Position numbers and translations under genes: made by a program | Shown here: positions 37,264 through 45,208 of the stretch, piece after piece | Numbering within the stretch: position 1 is the stretch's first letter | How the letters are laid out: each line of letters opens with the position of its first letter | Notes under the pieces: generated by a model | What the model was told of the DNA's origin: nothing | Database searches by the model: none | Seen by the model: the letters and a program-made list of their open reading frames with translations, nothing else | Assembly (NCBI RefSeq): GCF_032108445.1 | Contig: NZ_CP134876.1 | Coordinates: forward strand, 5,642,001-5,706,000 | Length of the DNA stretch: 64,000 bases | Direction of reading: 5' to 3' | Source: Micromonospora halotolerans | Lineage (GTDB): Bacteria; Actinomycetota; Actinomycetes; Mycobacteriales; Micromonosporaceae

Positions 37264-38037
37264 TCACGGAAGGCGGCGCAGCGCGCACTCGGTGAAGTCG
37301 GCCACCCGGGTGAAGCCGAGCCGTTCGTAGAGGCGCACGGCCGGGGTGTTGTCCGCCTGGACGTTGAGCGTGACGTGGTCGACGGTGGCCCGCAGCCCCG
37401 CGCAGACCGCGGCCACCGCCGCCCCGGCCAGACCCCGCCCCCGCACGTCCGGGTGGGTGGTCACGTTGCCCAGCGCCGCCACCCGCCACGTCGGCGACCA
37501 CACGTGCACCCCGGCCACCGCCACGAGGCGGCCACCCTCCCGCACCCCGACGTACCGGCCGGTGTCCAGCATCCGCGGGTCGAACCAGTTGCCCGGGTAC
37601 GCCGCCGCGTACAACTCCCGCAGCTCCGGCAGGTCGGCGCGGCCCAGCGGCTCCCCGGCCGGAGCCACCGCGGCCAGCCGGGCCGGGTCGGTCAACGCCA
37701 TCCGGTGGTGCGCGGCGGCGTCGGACACCGCGTACCAGCGGGACACGGTGGCGGCCAGGCCGGGGGAGAGGTGCGCCCACAGCCGGGCCGGCAGCACCGG
37801 CGCCGCCTCGGCCAGCAACGCCGCCAGGTCCCCGGCGCGCTCCGGCGGCGCGAACGCCAGCAGCGTGGGCAGCTCGACACCGTGGTACAGCAGCACCACC
37901 TCGTCACCCCGCCGGAACCACGACGTGTACGGCCAGAAGAAGTCGTCCAGGTCGCCCAACTGGTACGCGTGCAACACCGGATCCCGGCCCAGCAGCTCGG
38001 CGAGGACGGCACGGTCGTGTTCGGCGCGGACAGGCAC
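37264..38037 (-). CDS. GNAT-family acetyltransferase with N-terminal extra domain
   Basis: 257 residues. The C-terminal GNAT domain has LGNVTTHPDVRGRGLAGAAVAA (acetyl-CoA loop R/Q-x-x-G-x-G/A) and ADNTPAVRLYERLGF. The N-terminal half (RDPVLHAYQLGDLDDFFWPYTSW) is a second, non-catalytic-looking domain seen in actinobacterial members. Start GTG with GATCAT six bases upstream, consistent with leaderless initiation. Substrate unknown. Confidence 0.85.
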   Translation of the reverse strand: MPVRAEHDRAVLAELLGRDPVLHAYQLGDLDDFFWPYTSWFRRGDEVVLLYHGVELPTLLAFAPPERAGDLAALLAEAAPVLPARLWAHLSPGLAATVSRWYAVSDAAAHHRMALTDPARLAAVAPAGEPLGRADLPELRELYAAAYPGNWFDPRMLDTGRYVGVREGGRLVAVAGVHVWSPTWRVAALGNVTTHPDVRGRGLAGAAVAAVCAGLRATVDHVTLNVQADNTPAVRLYERLGFTRVADFTECALRRLP

Positions 38038-38069
38038 CCGCCGATGATCACATGCCGGCGGTCAGCGCC

Positions 38070-38840
38070 TCACGCCACCCACTGGTCGTAGCCCAGCTTG
38101 CCCACCAACGCCAGCACCACCACGAGCAGCACCACCCGCACGAAACCAGACCCGCGCCGCAACGCCATCCGCGCGCCCACCGCCGCCCCGGCGACGTTGC
38201 ACACCGCCATCGCCGCGCCCAGCAGCCACCACACGTGCCCGGTCGCCGCGAACACCACCAGCGCACCCAGGTTCGTGCCCGCATTCACCACCTTCGCCAT
38301 CGCCGAGGCGTGCACGAAGTCCGCCCCCACCAGCGCGGTGAACGCCAACACCAGGAACGTCCCCGTGCCCGGGCCGATCAACCCGTCGTACAGGGCGATG
38401 CCCAGACCCGCCACCGCCACCGCCGTGGCCACCCGCACCGGCGTACGCCGCCCCGGAAACGACACCACCCCCAGCCGCGGCCGGGTCAGCACGAACACCG
38501 CCACCGACACCAGCACCGCCAGCACCACCGGCCGGTACGCCCCCGCCGGCACCGCACCCGCCAGCGCCGCGCCCACCCCGGCCGTCACCACCGCCAACCC
38601 CGCCGCCGGGCCCGCCACCGCCCAGTCCAGCTTCGTCCGCCGCGCGTACGTCACCGCCGCCGTCGACGTACCGAAGATCGCGGCCAGCTTGTTCGTGCCC
38701 AACGCCGTCGCCACCGGCACCCCCGGCGCGCCCAGCAGCAACGCCGGCAACAGCAACAGGCCACCACCGCCCACCACGGCGTCCACCCAGCCCGCCAGAG
38801 CGGCCGCGGTCAACAGGGTCGTCAGCGACACAGGATCCAC
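38070..38840 (-). CDS. TauE/SafE family membrane exporter
   Basis: 256 residues, seven to eight hydrophobic helices. GWVDAVVGGGGLLLLPALLL, ATALGTNKLAAIFGT and YDGLIGPGTGTFLV are the two repeated family motifs. Members export sulfite, sulfoacetate or related organosulfur anions. No sulfur genes are adjacent, so the substrate is open. Confidence 0.9.
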   Translation of the reverse strand: MDPVSLTTLLTAAALAGWVDAVVGGGGLLLLPALLLGAPGVPVATALGTNKLAAIFGTSTAAVTYARRTKLDWAVAGPAAGLAVVTAGVGAALAGAVPAGAYRPVVLAVLVSVAVFVLTRPRLGVVSFPGRRTPVRVATAVAVAGLGIALYDGLIGPGTGTFLVLAFTALVGADFVHASAMAKVVNAGTNLGALVVFAATGHVWWLLGAAMAVCNVAGAAVGARMALRRGSGFVRVVLLVVVLALVGKLGYDQWVA

Positions 38841-38904
38841 GGGCCGCCATTCTGCCCACCCCCGGCACCCCGACGGGCGGGCGTGTGGCCAGCCTCACCG
38901 CAGC

Positions 38905-38991
38905 TCAACGCCCCCGCAGCCGCCGCACCCACAACCCCAACGACGCCACCGCCACGAACACCAGCATCGAACACAGCAACGCCTTCAGCAC
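38905..38991 (-). CDS. Possible 28-residue single-helix membrane protein
   Basis: A GTG-started frame reads VLKALLCSMLVFVAVASLGLW then VRRLRGR and stop. It is one hydrophobic helix with a basic C-terminal end, a typical membrane miniprotein shape. It lies in the 180-bp gap between the TauE/SafE gene and the divergent phosphatase gene. No Shine-Dalgarno site is visible and the frame stays open further upstream, so its start is uncertain. Confidence 0.35.
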   Translation of the reverse strand: MLKALLCSMLVFVAVASLGLWVRRLRGR

Positions 38992-39026
38992 CGGGCAAGC
39001 CTGCCACGCGGACGTAGGGTGTGCAG

Positions 39027-39806
39027 GTGCGCCTGGCCACCTTCAACCTGCTGCACGGCCGATCCCTCACCGACGGACTCGTCGACCCCGACCGCCTCGC
39101 CGCCGCCGTCACCGCACTCGACGCCGACGTCCTCGCCCTGCAGGAGGTCGACCGCGACCAGACCCGCAGCGGCCGCCTCGACCTCACCGCCATCGCCGCC
39201 CGCGCCCTCGACGCCCCCGAACACCGCTTCGCCGCCGCCGTCGTCGGCACCCCCGGCGAACTGTTCCGCCCCCTCACCCACGACGACGACGGCCACGGCG
39301 AACCCCTCTACGGCGTCGGCCTCGTCAGCCGCCACCCCGTCCGCTCCTGGCAGGTCATCCGACTGCGACCCGCCCCCGTCCGCTCACCGATCTACGTCCC
39401 CGGCCCCGGCGGCGGGCTCGTCCTGCTCCGCGACGAACCCCGCGTCGTCCTCGCCGCGGTCCTCGACACCCCGCACGGGCCGCTCACCGTCGCCGCGACC
39501 CACCTGTCCTTCGTACCCGGCTGGAACATGCTGCAACTGCGCCGCGTCGTGCGCGCCCTCCGCGCGCTGCCCGCCCCGCGGATCCTCCTCGGCGACCTCA
39601 ACCTGCCCGCCGGACCCGCCGCCCTGCTGACCCGCTGGCGACCCCTGGGCCGCCGACCCACCTACCCGGCCGGGCAACCCCGGGTGCAGCTCGACCACAT
39701 CCTCGCCGACCGGCGCGGCCTCGACCGGCTGCCCCCGGTCACCGCCGTGAACACCCCGCTGTCCACCATCTCCGACCACCGGCCGCTCATCGTCGACCTC
39801 GGCTGA
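39027..39806 (+). CDS. Endonuclease/exonuclease/phosphatase family protein
   Basis: 259 residues. The family residues appear in order: TFNLLHG, LQEVDRDQTRSGR, VAATHLSF, GDLNLPAG and the terminal SDHRPLIVDL. Substrates of this fold include DNA ends, inositol phosphates and sphingomyelin; which applies here is unknown. The start is placed at GTG 39027 because TAGGGT (39015-39020) precedes it by six bases; GTG 39021 would add two residues. Confidence 0.87.
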   Translation: MRLATFNLLHGRSLTDGLVDPDRLAAAVTALDADVLALQEVDRDQTRSGRLDLTAIAARALDAPEHRFAAAVVGTPGELFRPLTHDDDGHGEPLYGVGLVSRHPVRSWQVIRLRPAPVRSPIYVPGPGGGLVLLRDEPRVVLAAVLDTPHGPLTVAATHLSFVPGWNMLQLRRVVRALRALPAPRILLGDLNLPAGPAALLTRWRPLGRRPTYPAGQPRVQLDHILADRRGLDRLPPVTAVNTPLSTISDHRPLIVDLG

Positions 39807-39818
39807 CCGGCCGGGCCG

Positions 39819-40700
39819 TCAGCCCAACCCCGACGCCCGCTCCGCCGCGCGCACCGCGTTACGGAACAACATCGCCACCGTCGTCGGACCCACCCCGCCG
39901 ACCCGCGGCGTGATCGCCCCCGCCACCTCGGCACACGACTCGTCCACGTCCGGCAGCAGCCGCCGCCCCTCGTACCGCACCCCACCGCCGACCACCACAC
40001 CACCCGGACGCACATGCTCCGGCTGGATGATCCCCGGCACCCCGGCCGCCGCCACCAGAATGTCCGCCCGACGCGTGTACCGCGCCCAGTCCGGCACACC
40101 CGTGTGCACCACCGTCACCGCCGCGTTCGCCGTCGGCCGCTTCTGCGCCAGCAACATCGCCAACGGCCTGCCCAGCGTGGCGCCCCGACCCAGGATCACC
40201 ACCTCCCGGCCCGCCACCGGCACCCCGTGGAACGCCAGCAACGCCTCGATCCCCGCCGGCGTGCACGGCAACGGACCCGGCAACCCCAACGCCAACCGGC
40301 CCATGTTCACCGGATGCAACCCGTCCACGTCCTTGTCCGGGTCCAGCTCCGCCAGAGCCCGGTCGTAGTCCAGGTGACCCGGAACCGGATACTGCACCAG
40401 CACCCCGTGCACGGCCTTGTCCGCGTTGAAATCCGCCAGCACCGCGTGCAGATCCGCCTGCGACGCCGACGCCCGCAGATGCACGTGCGGCGACACGAAA
40501 CCCAGCTCCGCCGCCTGCCGCTGCTTGATCCGGATGTAACCCGCGCTCGCGTCGTCGTCGCCCACCAGCACCGTCGCCAACGCCGGCGTCACCCCCGCCG
40601 CGCGCAACGCCACCACCGACTCGGCGACCTCCGCCAACACCTGCGCCGCCACCGGCGCACCCGGCAGCAACCGCGCCGTCGTCGTACCCGAAGAAGACAT
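39819..40700 (-). CDS. folD: Methylenetetrahydrofolate dehydrogenase/cyclohydrolase FolD
   Basis: 293 residues. Catalytic tyrosine-lysine (GYIRIKQR), VHGVLVQYPVP, DKDVDGLHPVNMGRL, the NADP loop in VVILGRGATLGRPLA and the final ITPRVGGVGPTTVAML identify FolD. It interconverts methylene- and formyl-tetrahydrofolate. Its ATG follows a ZTP riboswitch, so expression should respond to low 10-formyl-THF. In-frame upstream ATGs fall in the riboswitch and are rejected. Confidence 0.95.
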   Translation of the reverse strand: MSSSGTTTARLLPGAPVAAQVLAEVAESVVALRAAGVTPALATVLVGDDDASAGYIRIKQRQAAELGFVSPHVHLRASASQADLHAVLADFNADKAVHGVLVQYPVPGHLDYDRALAELDPDKDVDGLHPVNMGRLALGLPGPLPCTPAGIEALLAFHGVPVAGREVVILGRGATLGRPLAMLLAQKRPTANAAVTVVHTGVPDWARYTRRADILVAAAGVPGIIQPEHVRPGGVVVGGGVRYEGRRLLPDVDESCAEVAGAITPRVGGVGPTTVAMLFRNAVRAAERASGLG

Positions 40701-40719
40701 GCCGCACCCCGCCCGCGGA

Positions 40720-40790
40720 GGCCCAGGCGGTCGACCCCCGCGCCGAGCTCCCCGATGGTTGCCCATCCCCGTGCCGCCAGTCGCGTTCAC
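40720..40790 (-). promoter_or_regulatory. ZTP (pfl) riboswitch upstream of folD
   Basis: Read on the minus strand, the two conserved parts are GCGACTGGCGG (40784-40774), a hairpin ATGGGCAACCAT, CGGGGAGC, and CCGCCTGGGC (40730-40721), about 20 bases before the folD ATG. This is the ZTP aptamer layout, which senses ZMP/ZTP and switches on formyl-folate genes. It lies in the 93-bp gap after an upstream gene on the same strand. Confidence 0.88.
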
Positions 40791-40793
40791 CCC

Positions 40794-41819
40794 TCAGCCT
40801 GCCACAGCCCGCTCCACCACCGCATCCGCCACCGCCTGCCACCGCGGCAACGACCCCACCAGCGCCGCCGCCCGCCGCCGCCGCTCCGCCACCGACGCCA
40901 CCCGAAGATCCGCCAACGCCGCCTCGAACGCCGGCCGCAACACCCGCTCCCGCCCCGGCGCGTCCACCGCCAGCACCGCGTGACACCGCGCGTACGTCAC
41001 CACCACCCAGAACATCGCCTCCCGGTGCGCGCCCGCCGCCACCAGCTCCGCGCTACCGTCCAGCACCACCGGCCGCCCCGCCGCCGACAGATCCGCCACG
41101 AACGGAACCGGGGTACGCGCCACCCGCGCCGCCTCGTCGAACGTCACCGCCAACGCCGCCAGGTGCTCCCGCACCCGCCCCGGACCCACCCCACCGCCGT
41201 CCAACGACGCCAGCAACTCCTCGTACCGGTCGGCGAACCCGTAGCGCGCCAACACCTCCCGCGCCCGCACGTACCGCCGCCGCACCGTCGGATCCCGCAA
41301 CCCCGCCACCGCCGGCAACACCGCCAGCAGCGACGTCGGGAACACCCACCCCAGCACCTGCTCCGGCACCGACGCCCGCCCGTCCAGCCGCGCCAGCCCG
41401 CCCTCGATCCGCCGCCGCACCCCGGCGCACCGGCGACGCACCCACACCGGATCCGCGAACCCCGCCGCCACCCGATCCCGGATCGCCGCCAGCCGCCCCG
41501 ACGGATCCGCGATCACCGCGTCCGCCCGGAACATCGGCGCGAACACCCACGACCCCAGCACGTCCGCCGGCGACCCCAACTCCGCCCACGTCAGCGACGA
41601 CACCTCCAGCAACACCCCCCGGTGCCGGAACTTGCCCACCTTCGCCGCCGGGACGTCCCGCACCAGCAGCACATCCACATCCGACGACGGCGCCAGCACC
41701 GCCCCGTCCGGCAGACCCACCGTCGACCCGCTGAAGAACGCACCCCCGATCGACGGATCCCGAGCCATCTCCGCCCGCACCCAGTCGACCGCCACCGCCC
41801 GCGCGCCACCAACCCGCAC
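40794..41819 (-). CDS. Nucleotidyltransferase-like protein of unknown role
   Basis: 341 residues from GTG; CAGGAT lies seven bases upstream, suggesting a leaderless start. FFSGSTVGLPDG...APSSDVDVLLV resembles the GS...DxD core of the polymerase-beta-type nucleotidyltransferases (aminoglycoside adenylyltransferase, toxin-like MNT). The rest is helical and unassigned. It ends next to the folD riboswitch and may share its transcript. Substrate unknown. Confidence 0.75.
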   Translation of the reverse strand: MRVGGARAVAVDWVRAEMARDPSIGGAFFSGSTVGLPDGAVLAPSSDVDVLLVRDVPAAKVGKFRHRGVLLEVSSLTWAELGSPADVLGSWVFAPMFRADAVIADPSGRLAAIRDRVAAGFADPVWVRRRCAGVRRRIEGGLARLDGRASVPEQVLGWVFPTSLLAVLPAVAGLRDPTVRRRYVRAREVLARYGFADRYEELLASLDGGGVGPGRVREHLAALAVTFDEAARVARTPVPFVADLSAAGRPVVLDGSAELVAAGAHREAMFWVVVTYARCHAVLAVDAPGRERVLRPAFEAALADLRVASVAERRRRAAALVGSLPRWQAVADAVVERAVAG

Positions 41820-41858
41820 CGCCCCGATCCTGCCACCACGGCCCGAGACCGGCGCCCC

Positions 41859-42692
41859 TCACGCCCCGACGGCCAGCCGGCCCAACCGACCCGGATCCGC
41901 CACCACATCAACCGCCACGATCGCACCACCGGCCACCTGAAATGTCATGACCGTCAGCAGCCGCCCGCCCGGCGCCACGAGGATCGCCGCCGCCCCGTCG
42001 ACCAGCCCCACCCGGGCATGCGGCGCCCGATGCGAGAACAGCAGCGCCTGCCGGGCGACGACAGCGGCACCGCGCAGCCGTACGGGCCCGGAGGAGCCGG
42101 CCGCGACGGCGTCCGCGCTCACCGTCACCTCCGGGTGCAGCACCGCGAGCAGCGCCGCGAAATCACCGGCGCGCGCCGCCGCGAGGAACGCCTCGACCAG
42201 CTCAGGCTGCCGAACCGGATCCTCGTCGGGCAACTCCGCCGCACGCACCCGGCGGCGCCCCCGACTGGCCAGCATCTTCGTCGCATCGCTCGAACGGCCG
42301 AGGATCGACGCGATCTCCAGGTACGACACGCCGAACAGGTCGTGCAGCACGAACGCCAGCCGCTCGGCCGGCGTCAACGTGTCCAGAACCACCAGCAGCG
42401 CCAGACCCACCGACTCCGCCAGCACCACCTCCTGCTCCGGATCCGGACCGGCCAACGACGGCGGCACGGTGAGCGGAACCTCCCGGCGCGCCTTACGCGA
42501 CCGCAGCATGTCCAGACACACCCGCGCCACCACCGTGGTCAGCCAACCCCGTGGATTCCCCAACGCATCCAGGTCCGCCCGCGCCGCCCGCAGCCACGCC
42601 TCCTGGACGGCGTCGTCGGCCTCACTCCCGGAACCCAGCATCCGGTAGGCCACCGCGTACAGATGGGCGCGATGCGCCTCGAAGTCCTCCAC
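41859..42692 (-). CDS. ECF41-type sigma factor (SigJ-like) with SnoaL-like domain
   Basis: 277 residues from GTG behind GGGAGGG. Region 2 (EADDAVQEAWLRAARAD, WLTTVVARVCLDMLRSRKARR) and region 4 (LTPAERLAFVLHDLFGVSYLEIASILGRS) are followed by a ~100-residue SnoaL-like C-terminal domain (AGDFAALLAVLHPEVTVSADAV). In ECF41 factors this domain tunes activity in place of an anti-sigma factor. It is divergent from a small SRPBCC gene. Confidence 0.9.
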   Translation of the reverse strand: MEDFEAHRAHLYAVAYRMLGSGSEADDAVQEAWLRAARADLDALGNPRGWLTTVVARVCLDMLRSRKARREVPLTVPPSLAGPDPEQEVVLAESVGLALLVVLDTLTPAERLAFVLHDLFGVSYLEIASILGRSSDATKMLASRGRRRVRAAELPDEDPVRQPELVEAFLAAARAGDFAALLAVLHPEVTVSADAVAAGSSGPVRLRGAAVVARQALLFSHRAPHARVGLVDGAAAILVAPGGRLLTVMTFQVAGGAIVAVDVVADPGRLGRLAVGA

Positions 42693-42713
42693 CGTTACCC
42701 TCCCGCCGCGCCG

Positions 42714-42733
42714 TCCGTCATAACCCTGACGGA
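42714..42733. promoter_or_regulatory. Inverted repeat between sigma factor and SRPBCC gene
   Basis: TCCGTCA (42714-42720) and TGACGGA (42727-42733) form a perfect 7-6-7 dyad in the 73-bp divergent gap. The TGTCAC/CATC promoter pair seen at the other ECF41 locus was not found here, so control probably differs. Confidence 0.5.
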
Positions 42734-42765
42734 ACAGACCCGCCGTCCGTAACAGAGGAGCAACG

Positions 42766-43188
42766 ATGGCCACTCTGGTGTCCACCATCGAGATCGCCCG
42801 CCCCCCGCACGACGTCTTCGCCTACGCCACCGACCCGTCCCGCTTCGGCGAATGGCAGGACGACGTCGTCCGCGTACAGGTCGACGGCGTCGAATTCACC
42901 ACCACCCGCCGGATCAACGGCGCCGAACGCACCATGCGCCAACAGATCACCCACAACGACCCCCCGCACCGCTGGGCCGCCCGAGGGATCGACGGGCCGA
43001 TCCGCCCGCACGCCACCGTCACCGTCGAACCCCTCGACGACGGCACCCGGTCCCGCGTCACCCTCACCCTCGACTTCGAACGCCACGGCATCGGCGCCGC
43101 CCTGCTGCCCCTGGTACGCCGGCAGTCCCGACGCGCGGCGCCGATCAGCTACCAGAAGCTGAAGCAGGTGCTCGAACGCCGCCACTGA
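42766..43188 (+). CDS. SRPBCC-fold (polyketide cyclase/START-like) protein
   Basis: 140 residues from ATG with GAGGAG upstream. STIEIARPPHDVFAYATDPSRFGEWQDDVV and the later GTRSRVTLTLDFE are typical of small SRPBCC proteins, which bind hydrophobic ligands in a helix-grip pocket. Divergence from the ECF41 factor suggests it is a target. Ligand unknown. Confidence 0.87.
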   Translation: MATLVSTIEIARPPHDVFAYATDPSRFGEWQDDVVRVQVDGVEFTTTRRINGAERTMRQQITHNDPPHRWAARGIDGPIRPHATVTVEPLDDGTRSRVTLTLDFERHGIGAALLPLVRRQSRRAAPISYQKLKQVLERRH

Positions 43189-43203
43189 CCGCCGTCGCCC
43201 CGA

Positions 43204-44217
43204 TCAGCCACCGCCCCCCACGGACCTGTCCACCAGCGCCGCGACCGCCCGGTTGGTCCGGTTGGCATGCACCGCCGCGCGCTGCTGACCCGCCGTCACC
43301 TCGATGTACGTCTGCGACGACGCCAACGACGCGTGCCCCAGCAACCGCATGATCTCCGCCGCGCTCGCGCCGTCCTCCGCCAACCGCGTCGCGAACGTGT
43401 GCCGCAACGCGTGCAACCGCGCGCCCCGCGGCACCCGGTCACCAATCCCCGCCCGCCGGTAACACGACTCCACCAGGTACTGCAGGCCGCCCCGGCGCAG
43501 CGGCTCACCCCGCCGGTCCACCAGCAGCGGCGAGTCCGGCCGGACGGTACGCGCCCCGAACCGCCGCCGCCGGCTGTCCAGATAGTCCGCCAGCACCCCG
43601 TCCACGCCCGCCTCGATCGGCACCGTCCGCGGCCGGCCGCCCTTGCCCGCCACGTCCACCCGGCGCTCACCGGCCCGGCCGGCCACCGACGCCACCCGCA
43701 GCGCCAGCAGCTCCGACAGGCGCAGGCCCGCGCAGAGCGCCAACGCCAGCACCGCCAGGTCCCGCTCCGGCCACGGGTCGCGCTGCCGGCCGTCCTCCCG
43801 GGCCACCGCGGCCAGCAGCTCCTCCGGGGTGTCCTCGCCCCGCAGCGGCTTGGGCTGGGGGAGCGGGGTGCGGGGGCGCCCCACCGCGGGCATCGGATTT
43901 CCGGGTACGACACCCTCGGCCACCAGGAACGTGAAGAAGCTGTTCCAGGTGGACCAGGCACGGTGGACCGACGCGGCGGCGCGGGGAGCGGCGAAGTGGG
44001 CGAACGCCGCGCGCATGACCCGGGGGGACAGGGCGGTGACCGGGAGCCGGTCGAGGGGGAGGGGAGTGGTTCCGTCCTGGGCCGTCACCAGGCCGGCCAC
44101 GGTGGTCAGGTCCCTCCGGTACGCGGCCAGGGTGTGGGGGGAGGGCTTCCGCGTGGCCCGGGCGGTCAGGAACTCCTCGATCAACCGGCCTACCGGTTCG
44201 TCCGGTTTGTCATGCAT
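43204..44217 (-). CDS. Xer-type tyrosine recombinase
   Basis: 337 residues. An N-terminal SAM-like arm-binding domain (about 5-115: VGRLIEEFLTARATRKPSPHTLAAYRRDL in register with XerC/D) precedes a catalytic domain with Arg in GLRLSELLAL, Lys in AGKGGRPRTVPI, HALRHTFATRL, LGHASLASSQTYIEV (His and the nucleophile Tyr). All six catalytic positions appear intact. The ATG (44217-44215) lies inside a symmetrical 11-6-11 site, and a dif-like site lies 1 kb away. It could be a chromosomal Xer, a XerH-like lone recombinase or an element integrase; the sequence alone does not decide. Confidence 0.9.
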   Translation of the reverse strand: MHDKPDEPVGRLIEEFLTARATRKPSPHTLAAYRRDLTTVAGLVTAQDGTTPLPLDRLPVTALSPRVMRAAFAHFAAPRAAASVHRAWSTWNSFFTFLVAEGVVPGNPMPAVGRPRTPLPQPKPLRGEDTPEELLAAVAREDGRQRDPWPERDLAVLALALCAGLRLSELLALRVASVAGRAGERRVDVAGKGGRPRTVPIEAGVDGVLADYLDSRRRRFGARTVRPDSPLLVDRRGEPLRRGGLQYLVESCYRRAGIGDRVPRGARLHALRHTFATRLAEDGASAAEIMRLLGHASLASSQTYIEVTAGQQRAAVHANRTNRAVAALVDRSVGGGG

Positions 44218-44236
44218 AAGGCATATTATGCATGAT
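44209..44236. other. Symmetrical Xer-like 11-6-11 site over the recombinase start codon
   Basis: Arms GTCATGCATAA and TTATGCATGAT flank a six-base centre GGCATA. CATGCATAA/TTATGCATG is a perfect 9-bp inverted repeat. The recombinase ATG is inside the left arm, so protein bound here would also block translation or transcription of its own gene. The core (CATAA, GG-A-A, TTAT) matches the dif-like site at 45209-45236. It may be a recombination site, an autoregulatory operator, or both. Confidence 0.6.
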
Positions 44237-44311
44237 TTTCGCATTCCCGCCAGTGCCCGATGCGGGGGAGCGACCCGGGAAACCACTTGTCGCGGCACCC
44301 AGACTGGGTCC

Positions 44312-45182
44312 GTGGCGGACATCGACGAACAACTCGTACGCCGGCTCGTCGCCGCGCAGTTCCCACGCTGGGCGCACCTGCCGGTCGCGGCGGTGGACCG
44401 GCAGGGGTGGGACAACCGGACGTTCCGCCTCGGAGGCGACCTCGTCGTGCGGCTGCCCAGCGCCGAGGGCTACGCGCCCGGCATCGCCAAGGAGGAGCGC
44501 TGCCTGCCGGCGCTGGCCCGCCACCTGCCGCTGCCCGTGCCCGAACCGGTCGCCACCGGGCCGGCCCGGCGCCGGCTACCCGTACCCCTGGTCGGTGCGG
44601 CGCTGGCTGCCCGGCGAGACGGTGGAGGCCGCCGCGCAGGTCGACCGGTCGGGGCTGGCGCGGGACCTCGGGGCGTTCCTGACCGCGCTGCGGCGGGCCC
44701 CAGCGACCGGCGGACCGGTGGCCGGCCGGCACTCGTGCTTCCGGGGCTGCCACCCGAGCGTCTACGGCGACGAGGTGGAGAACGCCCTGGACGTGCTGCG
44801 CGGGCGGGTGGACACGGCGGCCTGCCGGGACGTCTGGGCGCGGGCGCTGGTGTCGGCGTGGCCGGGGCCGTCGGTCTGGTTCCACGGGGATGTGGCCGTC
44901 GGCAACCTGCTCGTCTCCGGTGGGCGGCTGTCCGCGGTGATCGACTTCGGCACCTGCGGCGTCGGGGATCCGGCCTGCGACCTGGTGCCGGCGTGGACCT
45001 GGTTCGCCGGTCCCGAGCGGCAACTGTTCCGCAAGGCGGCCGGCCTGCCCGACGACGTGTGGCGGCGCGCCCGCGGCTGGGCGCTGTGGAAGGCGCTCAT
45101 CCAGCTGGCGCGCCCCGGCGACCGGCACGAGGAGCAGGTGCGGATCCTGGCGTCGGTCCTCGCCGATCCGGTCGTGGGCTGA
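44312..45182 (+). pseudogene. Aminoglycoside-phosphotransferase-family gene with a one-base frameshift
   Basis: The N-terminal part (GTG 44312; VADIDEQLVRRLV, DRQGWDNRTFRLG, KEERCLPALARHL) and the C-terminal part (GYPYPWSVRRWLPGE, VWFHGDVAVGNLLV, AVIDFGTCGVGDPACDL) are in different frames. The switch falls in a G/C run at about 44558-44564, where dropping one C (for example 44561) would join ATG-residues ...VATG to RPGAGYPYPW. Catalytic HGD...N and DFG motifs remain. CAGACT lies six bases before the GTG. It may be a recent pseudogene or a sequencing error. Confidence 0.8.
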
Positions 45183-45208
45183 CGCCGGGGAGGCCCCCGA
45201 ACCTGCCT

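Noticed and set aside
40701..40790. In-frame upstream start for folD
   Set aside because: It would translate the ZTP riboswitch; the conserved aptamer parts explain this sequence better.
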